A stretch of 5,435 bases of DNA from Candidatus Dadabacteria bacterium (GTDB lineage Bacteria > Desulfobacterota_D > UBA1144 > Nemesobacterales > UBA2774): the NCBI GenBank assembly GCA_030632765.1, contig DAOVUC010000130.1:1-5435 (forward strand). The letters run 5' to 3'. The notes under the pieces are model-generated. The model had not been told where the DNA came from, ran no database searches, and saw only the letters and a list, made by a program, of their open reading frames with translations. This document shows positions 1-5,435 of the stretch, piece by piece. Each line of letters opens with the position of its first letter. The stretch's first letter is position 1. The translations under genes were made by a program, and so were the position numbers.

Positions 1-675
1 AGCAATCAAATCATTTAACGAAAACTGACCTTCTACAGAGCTCATACCGCACTCTGTTATAAAACTTAATATTAAATCACGCGTAGTCCCCGAAAGAAGG
101 CCGCATTCCCTGGCTGGAGTAAAAAGTGTATCACGATTAAACCAGAAAATATTACTTGTGCTGCACTCCATTGCTTCATCCCTTTCATTCAAAAATAGAG
201 ATTCATCAAAACCTGAACGGGAGGCTTCTCTTCGTGCCTGTATATTCTCTAAGTAGCTCAGAGACTTAACATTGAGCAAAGGAGACTCTGAGATTCTTTT
301 AAAAGAATTGACTTTTATTTTTACAGATTGCTTAGGAGGCTCATATTCTCTAATGATCACAAGCACTTGTGATGTTTTGGCAGTTTTATGGAAAACGGAT
401 TCCCCGTCCGAAAGAAGACATATTTTCACATATGCATCTTTGAGTTCGGATTCCAATATAGCCTTTTCAACAAGCTCCTTAATATACTCTTTTTCAGGAA
501 ATGGAACCTTTAACAGTTTAGCTCCCCCATCCATACGCTGTAGATGCTTGTCAATTAGAGCTGGGAGCATACTTTTATACCTGAAAGTCTCAAATAGCCC
601 CTCCCCATAGAACAAGGACCTTATCGAAAGAGAATTTTTGACTCTAGATCCATCTATGAAGATATAATCTGTCAT
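1..675 (-). CDS. pabC: Aminotransferase class IV protein, probable 4-amino-4-deoxychorismate lyase (partial, C-terminus outside window)
   Basis: This cytoplasmic PLP enzyme probably splits 4-amino-4-deoxychorismate into p-aminobenzoate and pyruvate, the last step of pABA synthesis for folate. The 225 residues in the window read without a stop to the edge; the family is usually about 270-290 residues, so roughly 50 or more are missing. Visible class IV features are an N-terminal FIDG and YGEGLFET segment (residues 7-30), HLQRM (44-48), the probable PLP-binding lysine K137 in NVKSLSYLEN, then E170 and TSNIFW (173-178), and the phosphate-binding GLLSGTTRD (192-200). The ATG at 673-675 follows AGGGA (682-686) at 6 nt. 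It lies 48 bp downstream of pabB on the same strand with no terminator between, so the two are probably cotranscribed. The fold is shared with branched-chain and D-amino-acid aminotransferases. The lyase assignment rests mainly on the pabB neighbour and the KSLxxLE-like lysine motif, so it is an inference. Confidence 0.85.
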   Translation of the reverse strand, partial: MTDYIFIDGSRVKNSLSIRSLFYGEGLFETFRYKSMLPALIDKHLQRMDGGAKLLKVPFPEKEYIKELVEKAILESELKDAYVKICLLSDGESVFHKTAKTSQVLVIIREYEPPKQSVKIKVNSFKRISESPLLNVKSLSYLENIQARREASRSGFDESLFLNERDEAMECSTSNIFWFNRDTLFTPARECGLLSGTTRDLILSFITECGMSSVEGQFSLNDLIA

Positions 676-681
676 AATAAG

Positions 682-686
682 TCCCT
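682..686 (-). promoter_or_regulatory. Ribosome binding site of pabC
   Basis: Read on the minus strand the bases are AGGGA, 6 nt before the ATG at 673-675. This supports that start and independent translation of pabC rather than strict coupling to pabB, whose stop lies 48 bp upstream. Confidence 0.6.
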
Positions 687-723
687 AAATGTATAATGAT
701 ATTAGGCAGTTAACTTGTTTAAT

Positions 724-1974
724 CTAAGCTCCCATAGCTTTGGTTATTGCTTCTGATTTAAGTATGGTTTCGTCAAATTCCTTCTTCGGATCAGAATCCC
801 AGACTATACCGCCACCGACGAAAAATGTTGCCTTTCCTAACTGGGTAAGCATGATTCTAATTGCAACACTTAGTGTGAAATCCCCATTGGGATAAAATAT
901 ACCAATTGTTCCACAATATGGGCCTCTTAGATGCGGTTCAAGCTCGTCTATTACTTCCAGGGTCCTCTTTTTAGGGGCACCAGTCACCGATCCGGGTGGG
1001 AAAACATTCTTAATTATTTCGGATATTGTAATCTTTTCATGAATCTCCCCTTCCACTTCTGATACCATTTGATGTAAGGTAGAATAAGTCTCAACTTCAA
1101 AGAGCTTATTTACCTTTACTGAGCCAATTTTAGAGACTCTTCCCAGATCGTTTCTCATTAGATCTACAATCATAAGGTTCTCTGCCCTTTCTTTGGCGCT
1201 ACTTATCAATTTAGCCTTCAGAATAGTATCGATCTCTTCGGTTTTTCCCCTCTTTATAGTCCCTTTTATAGGATTAGTAGTTAGTTTATCCCCTTTTTTG
1301 CGCAAAAAAAGCTCCATAGAGCCGCTTAACAGCTGAAAATCGCCAAAATTAATATAACAACCAAAAGGCACAGGCTGTACTTCATAAAATTGCCTGAAAT
1401 AAGTAAGAGGGATCAGGTTAAATCGAGTTATCATTCTTTGTGAAAGATTTACCTGATATATGTCTCCCTGCTCAATATAGGATTTCCCCCGTTTAACCAT
1501 TTCGATATATTGTGGCATAGTCATATTCGGACATATATGAGATGGAGCCGCAATTGGTCTATTTGGCAGCAGTTCTTCTTTAATATCAGGCGATTGCACG
1601 TCAAAATCTAACTGTGAATAGTCCCCCGTAACCATACTATCACGCTCATACAATAAAAAACTAAGATCAGGATATTTATCACCGTCTTTTTTGTGGACAG
1701 GATCAAATCCCTCATTTGTATACCGTGAGAATTCATAACCAATATAACCCACCGCTACATAACCTTGATTCAGATAATTATCTAAAACTTCAAGCGGATC
1801 AGCATTAATAAGATCAGTACTTCCGCGAGATTTAATAGTAACTTCGACCCCGTTTGAGGAAAAGGAGACAGCAGGCTGTCTGAAGGCTATATAAGAAGGA
1901 GTGTTTCCTTGATCTGTGCACCAGCCACCACCAGAGTCTAAGAGGAGTGAGGAGTATTGATTAGACAATTTCAT
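724..1974 (-). CDS. pabB: Aminodeoxychorismate synthase component I (PabB)
   Basis: The product is the chorismate-binding subunit of aminodeoxychorismate synthase. It converts chorismate plus ammonia, delivered by a PabA/TrpG glutaminase, to 4-amino-4-deoxychorismate in the cytoplasm. Its 416 residues are slightly short for the family (about 450), mostly in the N-terminal lobe. The C-terminal chorismate-binding domain is complete: DIYQVNLSQR (171-180), PIKGT (235-239), ENLMIVDLMRND (265-276), H301 in TLHQM, FPPGSVTGAPK (325-335), CGTIGIF (354-360) and GGGIVWDSDP (387-396) followed by EFDET. Lysine in PIKGT (K237), where anthranilate synthase TrpE has alanine, marks PabB rather than TrpE; in PabB this lysine forms a covalent intermediate with substrate. 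The usual S-x-S-P-E motif reads SGSMELF (217-223). The ATG at 1972-1974 has no clear Shine-Dalgarno, but there is no other start before the in-frame stop at 2023-2025. It is followed by pabC. No pabA is fused or adjacent in the window. Confidence 0.93.
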   Translation of the reverse strand: MKLSNQYSSLLLDSGGGWCTDQGNTPSYIAFRQPAVSFSSNGVEVTIKSRGSTDLINADPLEVLDNYLNQGYVAVGYIGYEFSRYTNEGFDPVHKKDGDKYPDLSFLLYERDSMVTGDYSQLDFDVQSPDIKEELLPNRPIAAPSHICPNMTMPQYIEMVKRGKSYIEQGDIYQVNLSQRMITRFNLIPLTYFRQFYEVQPVPFGCYINFGDFQLLSGSMELFLRKKGDKLTTNPIKGTIKRGKTEEIDTILKAKLISSAKERAENLMIVDLMRNDLGRVSKIGSVKVNKLFEVETYSTLHQMVSEVEGEIHEKITISEIIKNVFPPGSVTGAPKKRTLEVIDELEPHLRGPYCGTIGIFYPNGDFTLSVAIRIMLTQLGKATFFVGGGIVWDSDPKKEFDETILKSEAITKAMGA

Positions 1975-2151
1975 TGTGTTAAAAAGATTAACTCTATTGC
2001 TGATATTTACAAGAAGGGGGTACTAATTTCAAACGTAAAGAATTTAAACTATAAGCGAGATTTACCTTACACTTAGCTAATATAACAAGGGCAATCTGAA
2101 GGGTTTAACAACTGGACGAGCTGTGATAACCCGCCCTAGTCACTTAAGATA
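1975..2151. other. Intergenic gap between the EMO-like gene and pabB
   Basis: These 177 bp separate two genes on the minus strand. I see no convincing coding frame or RNA gene and no hairpin followed by a T-run. A weak possible stem (GGGTT paired with AACCC across a 22-nt loop, near 2101-2131) has no T tract. A minus-strand pair TTGTAA, 16 nt, TAATCT lies just before the pabB ATG and would give an almost leaderless message, consistent with the missing Shine-Dalgarno, but the match is weak. The gap length suggests pabB has its own promoter rather than relying on the upstream gene. Confidence 0.4.
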
Positions 2152-4158
2152 TTAGTTCTGTGGTTTTGTATCGGCTTCTACAGATTCTCTTAATATTACC
2201 GAGATATCCTTAATCTGAATGTCTTCGTTACCCGCTTGTTTTGCGGCGTCCTCAAACATCGTATCACAGAAATAACATGCTACCGCCAAAGTATCGGGAT
2301 TCTTGGACTCTACCTCTTCAAAGCGGTTCCAGTTTACCCTTGGGGCTTCCTCTTCCATCCAGATTTTTCCCCCGCCGGCTCCACAGCAGAAGCTTTTTTC
2401 GCGATTCCTGTCAAGCTCAATGAGCTTTAATCTTGGGATAGATTTCAATACCTTACGAGGGGCGTCAAATACCCGGTTATAGCGACCTAAATAACATGGA
2501 TCATGGTAGACAACCTCTTCATTTATCTCTTTAGTAGGTTTGAGTTTTCCTTGCTCCACCAATTCGCTTAGCAGCTCCGTGTGATTTATTACCTCGAAAT
2601 TGCCGCCGAACTGGGGATATTCATTCTTAATTGTATTAAAACAGTGGGGGCAATTCGCAATTACCTTTTTAACCTTAAGCTGGTTTAAATTCTCAATATT
2701 TTCCGTTGCAAGCATTTGATATAGAGCTTCTTCTCCCAACCTTCTTGCAGGGTCCCCAGTGCATTTTTCTTTGGGTCCCAGTACTGCGAACTTAACCCCC
2801 GCCTGTGTAAGAAGACTGACAATGGACTTGGCTATATTCTGTCCTCTGGGATCGTATCCTCCGTAACAGCCCATCCAATATACGAAATCAAACTCACTTG
2901 CATCCTCAATCCCATCTTGCCCAATCACATTTATATCATCGATATCTGACACCCATTTGGCACGGTCAGCCTCGCTGAATCCCCATGGATTGCCCTGTGT
3001 CTGGAGTTTTTGTAATGTTTTACCCGCAGGGCCCGTGAGTTTGCCTTCGAGCGTGAGAAAACGCCTCATTTCCATAATTTTGCCCATTTGGTCTATAAAC
3101 AGAGGGCACTGCTCTACGCAGGCGTTACAGCTGGTACAAGCCCACAGCTCCTCCTCTGTAATCCACTGTGGACCGGGAATAGTTTCAAGCTCTTTGCCGT
3201 TTGTTGAATGTCCGTTTACAAGCTCTTTTCCTTCGCTGGAAGCGTAATGTCTAAGCTTAACTACAATTTCCCTTGGAGAAAGGGGTTTTTCGGTATGCCA
3301 GGCAGGACAGTTATCGGTGCACCTGCCACACTCTGTGCACGTGTAGGCGTCAAGGATATCTTTCCACGTAAAATCTTCGAGTTGTCCGGCCCCAAAATGG
3401 TCTATATCATCGGGGACATTTTCAAAATCTATAGGGTTTAAGGCTCCTCTATGGTTTAAGTCCTGGAAAAAAACATTAGGAATTGCTGTAAAAACATGGC
3501 TGTGCTTGGAATAAGGGAGATAATTTAAAAATCCTAAAACAATAAATACATGAAACCACCAGAAGAACTCATTAGAGAATATTAAGCCATTCTCGCTCAT
3601 TCCGTTGAAAAATAGGGCTGCAAATACATTTGAAACGGGCTGCCACGTAGGCTCTCCCGTGCCCATAGCTATTGCAGATCCGGATATTCCAAACGCTGTA
3701 ATCATAAGACCGAAAATCAACCCCAATACGACTACAGCATCTAGCCCATTGACTTCCCTTCTTTTAGCAATTGTTGTCCTGTTAATTATTCCCATTACTA
3801 TAGCTACTAAAACAAGTAGCTGAACTATGTCCAATATAAATTCATAGAAATTATGAGCGCCGCCCGGGATGAGTCTGAACCCTGGGATGATCCCGCTGAG
3901 TAGAAGCTCCATTGTACCAATAGTAATAATGACGAAACCCCAGAAAAGCATAAAATGAGCAATACCGGCAAATGTGTAATTTGTTACTAATCTCTTTTGG
4001 CCGAAGACATATATAATTACCCTTTTTATCCTTTCCGGGATGTTATCGTATCTCATCTCGTACTTACCTATACGGAGAATCTTGATCAGGGTATATATGT
4101 TGTAAAAGAAAAACCCGAAGGCGAAAATAATCAAAATCGCCATAATAATAGGTTTCAT
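2152..4158 (-). CDS. Membrane-bound Fe-S oxidoreductase, ETF:quinone oxidoreductase of the EMO/EtfD type
   Basis: The protein probably carries electrons from reduced electron-transfer flavoprotein to the (mena)quinone pool during acyl-CoA oxidation, at the cytoplasmic membrane. The first ~225 residues form a NarI-like cytochrome b domain with about five membrane segments (near 4-26, 62-90, 105-126, 139-165, 195-215); H68, H102, H203, H219 and H221 are candidate heme ligands. Two [4Fe-4S] motifs follow: C274, C277, C280, C284 and C341, C344, C347, C351. Two HdrB-type cysteine-rich domains complete it: C431, C466 (in KCTGDPARR), C503, C506; then C555, C591-C592 (in CCGAGGG), C628, C631. The segments YWMGCYGGYDPRGQ, NCPHCFNTIKNEYPQFGG and HDPCYLGRYNRVFDAPR are very typical of the ETF-linked branch, as in mycobacterial EtfD. 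The ATG has a perfect AGGAGG 6 nt upstream. No etfAB is in the window. Related HdrD or glycolate oxidase GlcF-like proteins lack this domain combination. Family placement is strong; the ETF partner is inferred. Confidence 0.92.
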   Translation of the reverse strand: MKPIIMAILIIFAFGFFFYNIYTLIKILRIGKYEMRYDNIPERIKRVIIYVFGQKRLVTNYTFAGIAHFMLFWGFVIITIGTMELLLSGIIPGFRLIPGGAHNFYEFILDIVQLLVLVAIVMGIINRTTIAKRREVNGLDAVVVLGLIFGLMITAFGISGSAIAMGTGEPTWQPVSNVFAALFFNGMSENGLIFSNEFFWWFHVFIVLGFLNYLPYSKHSHVFTAIPNVFFQDLNHRGALNPIDFENVPDDIDHFGAGQLEDFTWKDILDAYTCTECGRCTDNCPAWHTEKPLSPREIVVKLRHYASSEGKELVNGHSTNGKELETIPGPQWITEEELWACTSCNACVEQCPLFIDQMGKIMEMRRFLTLEGKLTGPAGKTLQKLQTQGNPWGFSEADRAKWVSDIDDINVIGQDGIEDASEFDFVYWMGCYGGYDPRGQNIAKSIVSLLTQAGVKFAVLGPKEKCTGDPARRLGEEALYQMLATENIENLNQLKVKKVIANCPHCFNTIKNEYPQFGGNFEVINHTELLSELVEQGKLKPTKEINEEVVYHDPCYLGRYNRVFDAPRKVLKSIPRLKLIELDRNREKSFCCGAGGGKIWMEEEAPRVNWNRFEEVESKNPDTLAVACYFCDTMFEDAAKQAGNEDIQIKDISVILRESVEADTKPQN

Positions 4159-4164
4159 AAAATG

Positions 4165-4170
4165 CCTCCT
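4165..4170 (-). promoter_or_regulatory. Strong ribosome binding site of the EMO-like gene
   Basis: The minus strand reads AGGAGG, 6 nt before the ATG at 4156-4158. It is the best Shine-Dalgarno in the window and fixes the start of the Fe-S oxidoreductase. Confidence 0.85.
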
Positions 4171-4226
4171 AAATCAGCCGATATTCTGTTTTTGCTCTAG
4201 AACAACCAGTATCTTAATCAATAAGA

Positions 4227-4232
4227 ATTATA
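4227..4232 (-). promoter_or_regulatory. Candidate -10 element for the EMO-like gene
   Basis: On the minus strand this is an exact TATAAT, about 70 bp upstream of the EMO-like start codon. The hexamer 17 nt further upstream is TTAGGC, a poor -35. An overlapping alternative is TTGGCT, 18 nt, TAAGAT. In such AT-rich DNA a perfect -10 is weak evidence alone; the position, with a leader of about 60 nt ending in a strong ribosome binding site, is reasonable. Confidence 0.35.
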
Positions 4233-4234
4233 TT

Positions 4235-4361
4235 AGCCAATATAAATAAGCCTAATAATTGAGTGTTTTTCAATATTTCACCTAATTTAGCACCTAATAA
4301 TATACAAATCCTGGTAATCTATATTATATATATACTATATGTTATATTGTGAGCCAATATA
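4235..4361. repeat. Two-copy 10-bp direct repeat AGCCAATATA
   Basis: Identical decamers lie at 4235-4244 and 4352-4361, in the same orientation and 117 bp apart, both within the divergent intergenic region. One lies beside the candidate EMO-like promoter, the other nearer the divergent gene. They could be paired binding sites for one regulator, but a chance match is possible given the A/T bias. Confidence 0.3.
4251..4301. repeat. Three short direct repeats CCTAAT upstream of the EMO-like gene
   Basis: CCTAAT occurs at 4251-4256, 4281-4286 and 4293-4298. The last two extend to CACCTAAT (4279-4286 and 4291-4298), start to start 12 bp; the first and third share CCTAATAAT. They lie just upstream, on the minus strand, of the candidate -10 of the EMO-like gene, where activator or repressor sites could sit. 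Low sequence complexity makes chance a serious alternative. Confidence 0.35.
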
Positions 4362-4419
4362 TGCACATAAAAATAACAGATAAAACAAAAGGGTTAAGAA
4401 AAGCAGGATTTCAATCGCA

Positions 4420-4448
4420 TTTGCAATTAAAATAATTTTATATAAAAT
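4420..4448 (+). promoter_or_regulatory. Candidate promoter of the HELGH membrane protein gene
   Basis: TTTGCA (4420-4425, four of six bases of the sigma-70 -35) is followed after exactly 17 nt by TAAAAT (4443-4448, five of six of the -10). Transcription would begin near 4455, only about 9 nt before the ATG at 4464, giving a very short leader and excluding the GTG at 4452. The A/T richness limits confidence. Confidence 0.3.
4435..4448. repeat. Perfect 14-bp palindrome ATTTTATATAAAAT
   Basis: The sequence equals its own reverse complement and ends 15 nt before the ATG at 4464 of the HELGH protein gene. It overlaps the plausible plus-strand -10 (TAAAAT, 4443-4448). It could be an operator or simply an AT-rich promoter core. 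Confidence 0.35.
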
Positions 4449-4463
4449 GCAGTGGATATTGTA

Positions 4464-5201
4464 ATGATTAAAGGAATAAAAACGGTACTTGTACTTCCTT
4501 TTGAGGATTTTCTCTCAGGGCTTGAGAGCTGCTTTTCCAAATTCTCTCCTTTCTATATTATAGCGCTGATAATATCTTTTCTAGTTTCCTGGTGGATTTA
4601 TGTACCTCTACACGAACTAGGCCACGCATTGGGCTGTATATTAGGAGGAGGAACGGTAAGCAAGCTTGAGATAAGCCCTATGTATGGTGCGTCATTTCTT
4701 AAGGAGATTTTCCCATTCGTTTCGGTTGGTTCAGATTATGCAGGACAATTGACCGGGTTCGATACAAAAGGCAGCGACTTAATTTATCTCCTAACCGATT
4801 TTTTCCCATTTCTATTAACTATCTTTATTGGGGTTCCATTGCTCAGATCAGCAGCCAGATCAAAACCGCTTTGGGCTGCAATAAAGTTAGGCTTAGGTTT
4901 GCCCCTTGCATTTGCCCCTTTTATTTCGTTCTCTGGGGACTACTACGAGATGGGGTCCATAATAATCTCTAAGATTGCGAACCTGATTTCCCCCGCCATC
5001 AAAATTACAAGATGGAGGAGTGATGATCTGTTTAAGCTGGCCGGGGAAATATTTTTTAGCGGAAGCCCTTATGGATTAGTTGATATTATAGGGGTTGCCC
5101 TATCTTTTCTTTTAGGAATAGTTCTAATTTACGCAACTTATATGCTAGGGGTTTTGTGGTGCAGGATTATATTCGATTCGAGAACCAAACCTTCTCAATA
5201 A
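4464..5201 (+). CDS. Multi-pass membrane protein with HELGH motif, probable M50-like zinc metallopeptidase
   Basis: This is a probable intramembrane or membrane-embedded zinc protease of the site-2-protease (M50) type; the substrate is unknown. I start at ATG 4464 (245 residues), preceded at 7 nt by a weak AGTGGA; an in-frame GTG at 4452 would add four residues but has no ribosome binding site. Counted from the GTG, a hydrophobic helix (about 34-53) runs into HELGHALG (54-61), the HExxH zinc-binding and catalytic motif, followed by a GGG turn and a KLEISP strand as in M50 proteins. Further hydrophobic segments lie near 109-131, 140-160 and 211-238. The classical second motif (N-x-x-P...LDG) is not seen. 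Candidate third ligands are D116 in LLTDFFPF, inside a membrane segment, and D163 in SGDYYEMG. There is no signal peptide with a cleavage site. It diverges from the EMO-like gene and converges on the next gene. The membrane and HExxH calls are solid; the peptidase function is inferred. Confidence 0.75.
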   Translation: MIKGIKTVLVLPFEDFLSGLESCFSKFSPFYIIALIISFLVSWWIYVPLHELGHALGCILGGGTVSKLEISPMYGASFLKEIFPFVSVGSDYAGQLTGFDTKGSDLIYLLTDFFPFLLTIFIGVPLLRSAARSKPLWAAIKLGLGLPLAFAPFISFSGDYYEMGSIIISKIANLISPAIKITRWRSDDLFKLAGEIFFSGSPYGLVDIIGVALSFLLGIVLIYATYMLGVLWCRIIFDSRTKPSQ

Positions 5202-5210
5202 GTTAGATCA

Positions 5211-5435
5211 CTATCTTTTCTTCTTGGGCTTTTTCTTCTTAGGCACTTGTCGTTGCACAACTTTTTCCGGCTGAGCTTTTTTGACGCTTTCTCTATTTCT
5301 CATGAGAAATAGGTAGGCGCCTATTAAAAACGGCTCGAAGCGAACGACCATATTATTTACAAAGCCCCATAAGAACTCCCAGAAAATCTGGGTAACACGA
5401 CTTGGGTTTTCATAACCATGAGTTGTTAGAATCTG
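5211..5435 (-). CDS. C-terminal part of an unknown membrane-associated protein with a lysine-rich tail (partial)
   Basis: The frame is open from the window edge for 74 codons to the TAG at 5211-5213; the start lies outside. I do not recognise the family. The fragment has a hydrophobic, aromatic-rich stretch (fragment residues about 16-46, including IFWEFLWGFV and PFLIGAYLFLM), broken by R32 and E34, so it is either one or two membrane segments or an amphipathic re-entrant piece. A charged tail follows and ends KKKKPKKKR. By the positive-inside rule the tail is probably cytoplasmic. It converges with the HELGH protein gene, stop codons 9 bp apart, with no hairpin between them, so any terminators must lie inside the opposing genes. 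An internal ATG at fragment residue 29 could start a 46-residue protein, but the upstream codons look coding, so a longer gene cut by the window is more likely. Confidence 0.65.
   Translation of the reverse strand, partial: QILTTHGYENPSRVTQIFWEFLWGFVNNMVVRFEPFLIGAYLFLMRNRESVKKAQPEKVVQRQVPKKKKPKKKR

Larger units (their letters stand above)
4159..4463. promoter_or_regulatory. AT-rich divergent intergenic region
   Basis: About 300 bp separate the start of the minus-strand EMO-like gene from the plus-strand HELGH membrane protein gene, so it must hold promoters for both directions. It is visibly more AT-rich than the flanking genes, with an almost pure A/T run around 4319-4350. It contains several short repeats (CCTAAT three times, AGCCAATATA twice) and a 14-bp perfect palindrome, listed separately. 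I find no tRNA, no convincing small gene and no riboswitch-like set of stems. Confidence 0.6.

Noticed and set aside
272..610. Plus-strand open frame of 112 codons
   Set aside because: It lies antisense to pabC, whose minus-strand translation shows clear class IV PLP motifs throughout; this frame has no recognisable domain.
724..1974. Anthranilate synthase TrpE instead of PabB
   Set aside because: The PIKGT lysine and the adjacent class IV PLP gene favour aminodeoxychorismate synthase; TrpE has PIAGT.
2101..2131. Possible terminator hairpin after the EMO-like gene
   Set aside because: The stem is only about 5 bp with a 22-nt loop and no T-run follows on the minus strand.
2236..4200. Several plus-strand open frames of 60-96 codons opposite the EMO-like gene
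   Set aside because: All are antisense shadows of a gene with well-conserved cysteine motifs, and their translations resemble no protein family.
4319..4350. TA-rich run as a microsatellite or replication-origin-like element
   Set aside because: It is irregular, has no DnaA-box-like sites or iterons beside it, and is better explained as AT-rich promoter DNA.
4452..4463. GTG start at 4452 for the HELGH protein
   Set aside because: No ribosome binding site precedes it, and the ATG four codons later has a weak AGTGGA at normal spacing; it cannot be fully excluded.

Overview
The window is an ordinary-looking stretch of bacterial chromosome, AT-rich (roughly 40% GC by eye), with compact genes and no sign of phage, insertion sequence, CRISPR array or RNA gene. 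It holds five protein genes: three complete and two cut by the window ends. The organism cannot be named. A membrane-bound electron-transfer flavoprotein:(mena)quinone oxidoreductase of the EMO/EtfD type points to a respiring bacterium that oxidises acyl-CoA compounds, such as many Desulfobacterota-like or actinobacterial lineages. Base composition argues against high-GC actinobacteria.

Layout. Positions 1-675 (minus, 3' end cut off) encode a class IV PLP enzyme, probably 4-amino-4-deoxychorismate lyase (PabC). Positions 724-1974 (minus) encode the chorismate-binding subunit of aminodeoxychorismate synthase (PabB). The two form a pabB-pabC pair that would turn chorismate into p-aminobenzoate for folate, with the glutaminase PabA/TrpG supplied from elsewhere. 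After a 177-bp gap, positions 2152-4158 (minus) encode a 668-residue membrane protein with a cytochrome-b-like N-terminal domain, two [4Fe-4S] motifs and two HdrB-type cysteine-rich domains. This is the EMO/EtfD-like enzyme, which takes electrons from ETF to the quinone pool.

A very AT-rich divergent intergenic region (4159-4463) separates it from a plus-strand gene for a multi-pass membrane protein with an HELGH zinc motif, probably an M50-like (site-2-protease-like) metallopeptidase (4464-5201, with a possible GTG start at 4452). That gene converges, 9 bp apart, on the 3' end of a minus-strand gene (5211-5435, 5' part outside the window). The latter encodes a membrane-associated protein of unknown function with a lysine-rich tail.

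The folate pair is a functional unit. The EMO-like gene, the peptidase and the lysine-tailed protein show no obvious link to it or to each other. I found no clearly new system. The points most worth a second look are the HELGH membrane protein with its uncertain third zinc ligand, the repeat-bearing divergent promoter region, and the EMO-like gene standing apart from any etfAB within the window.
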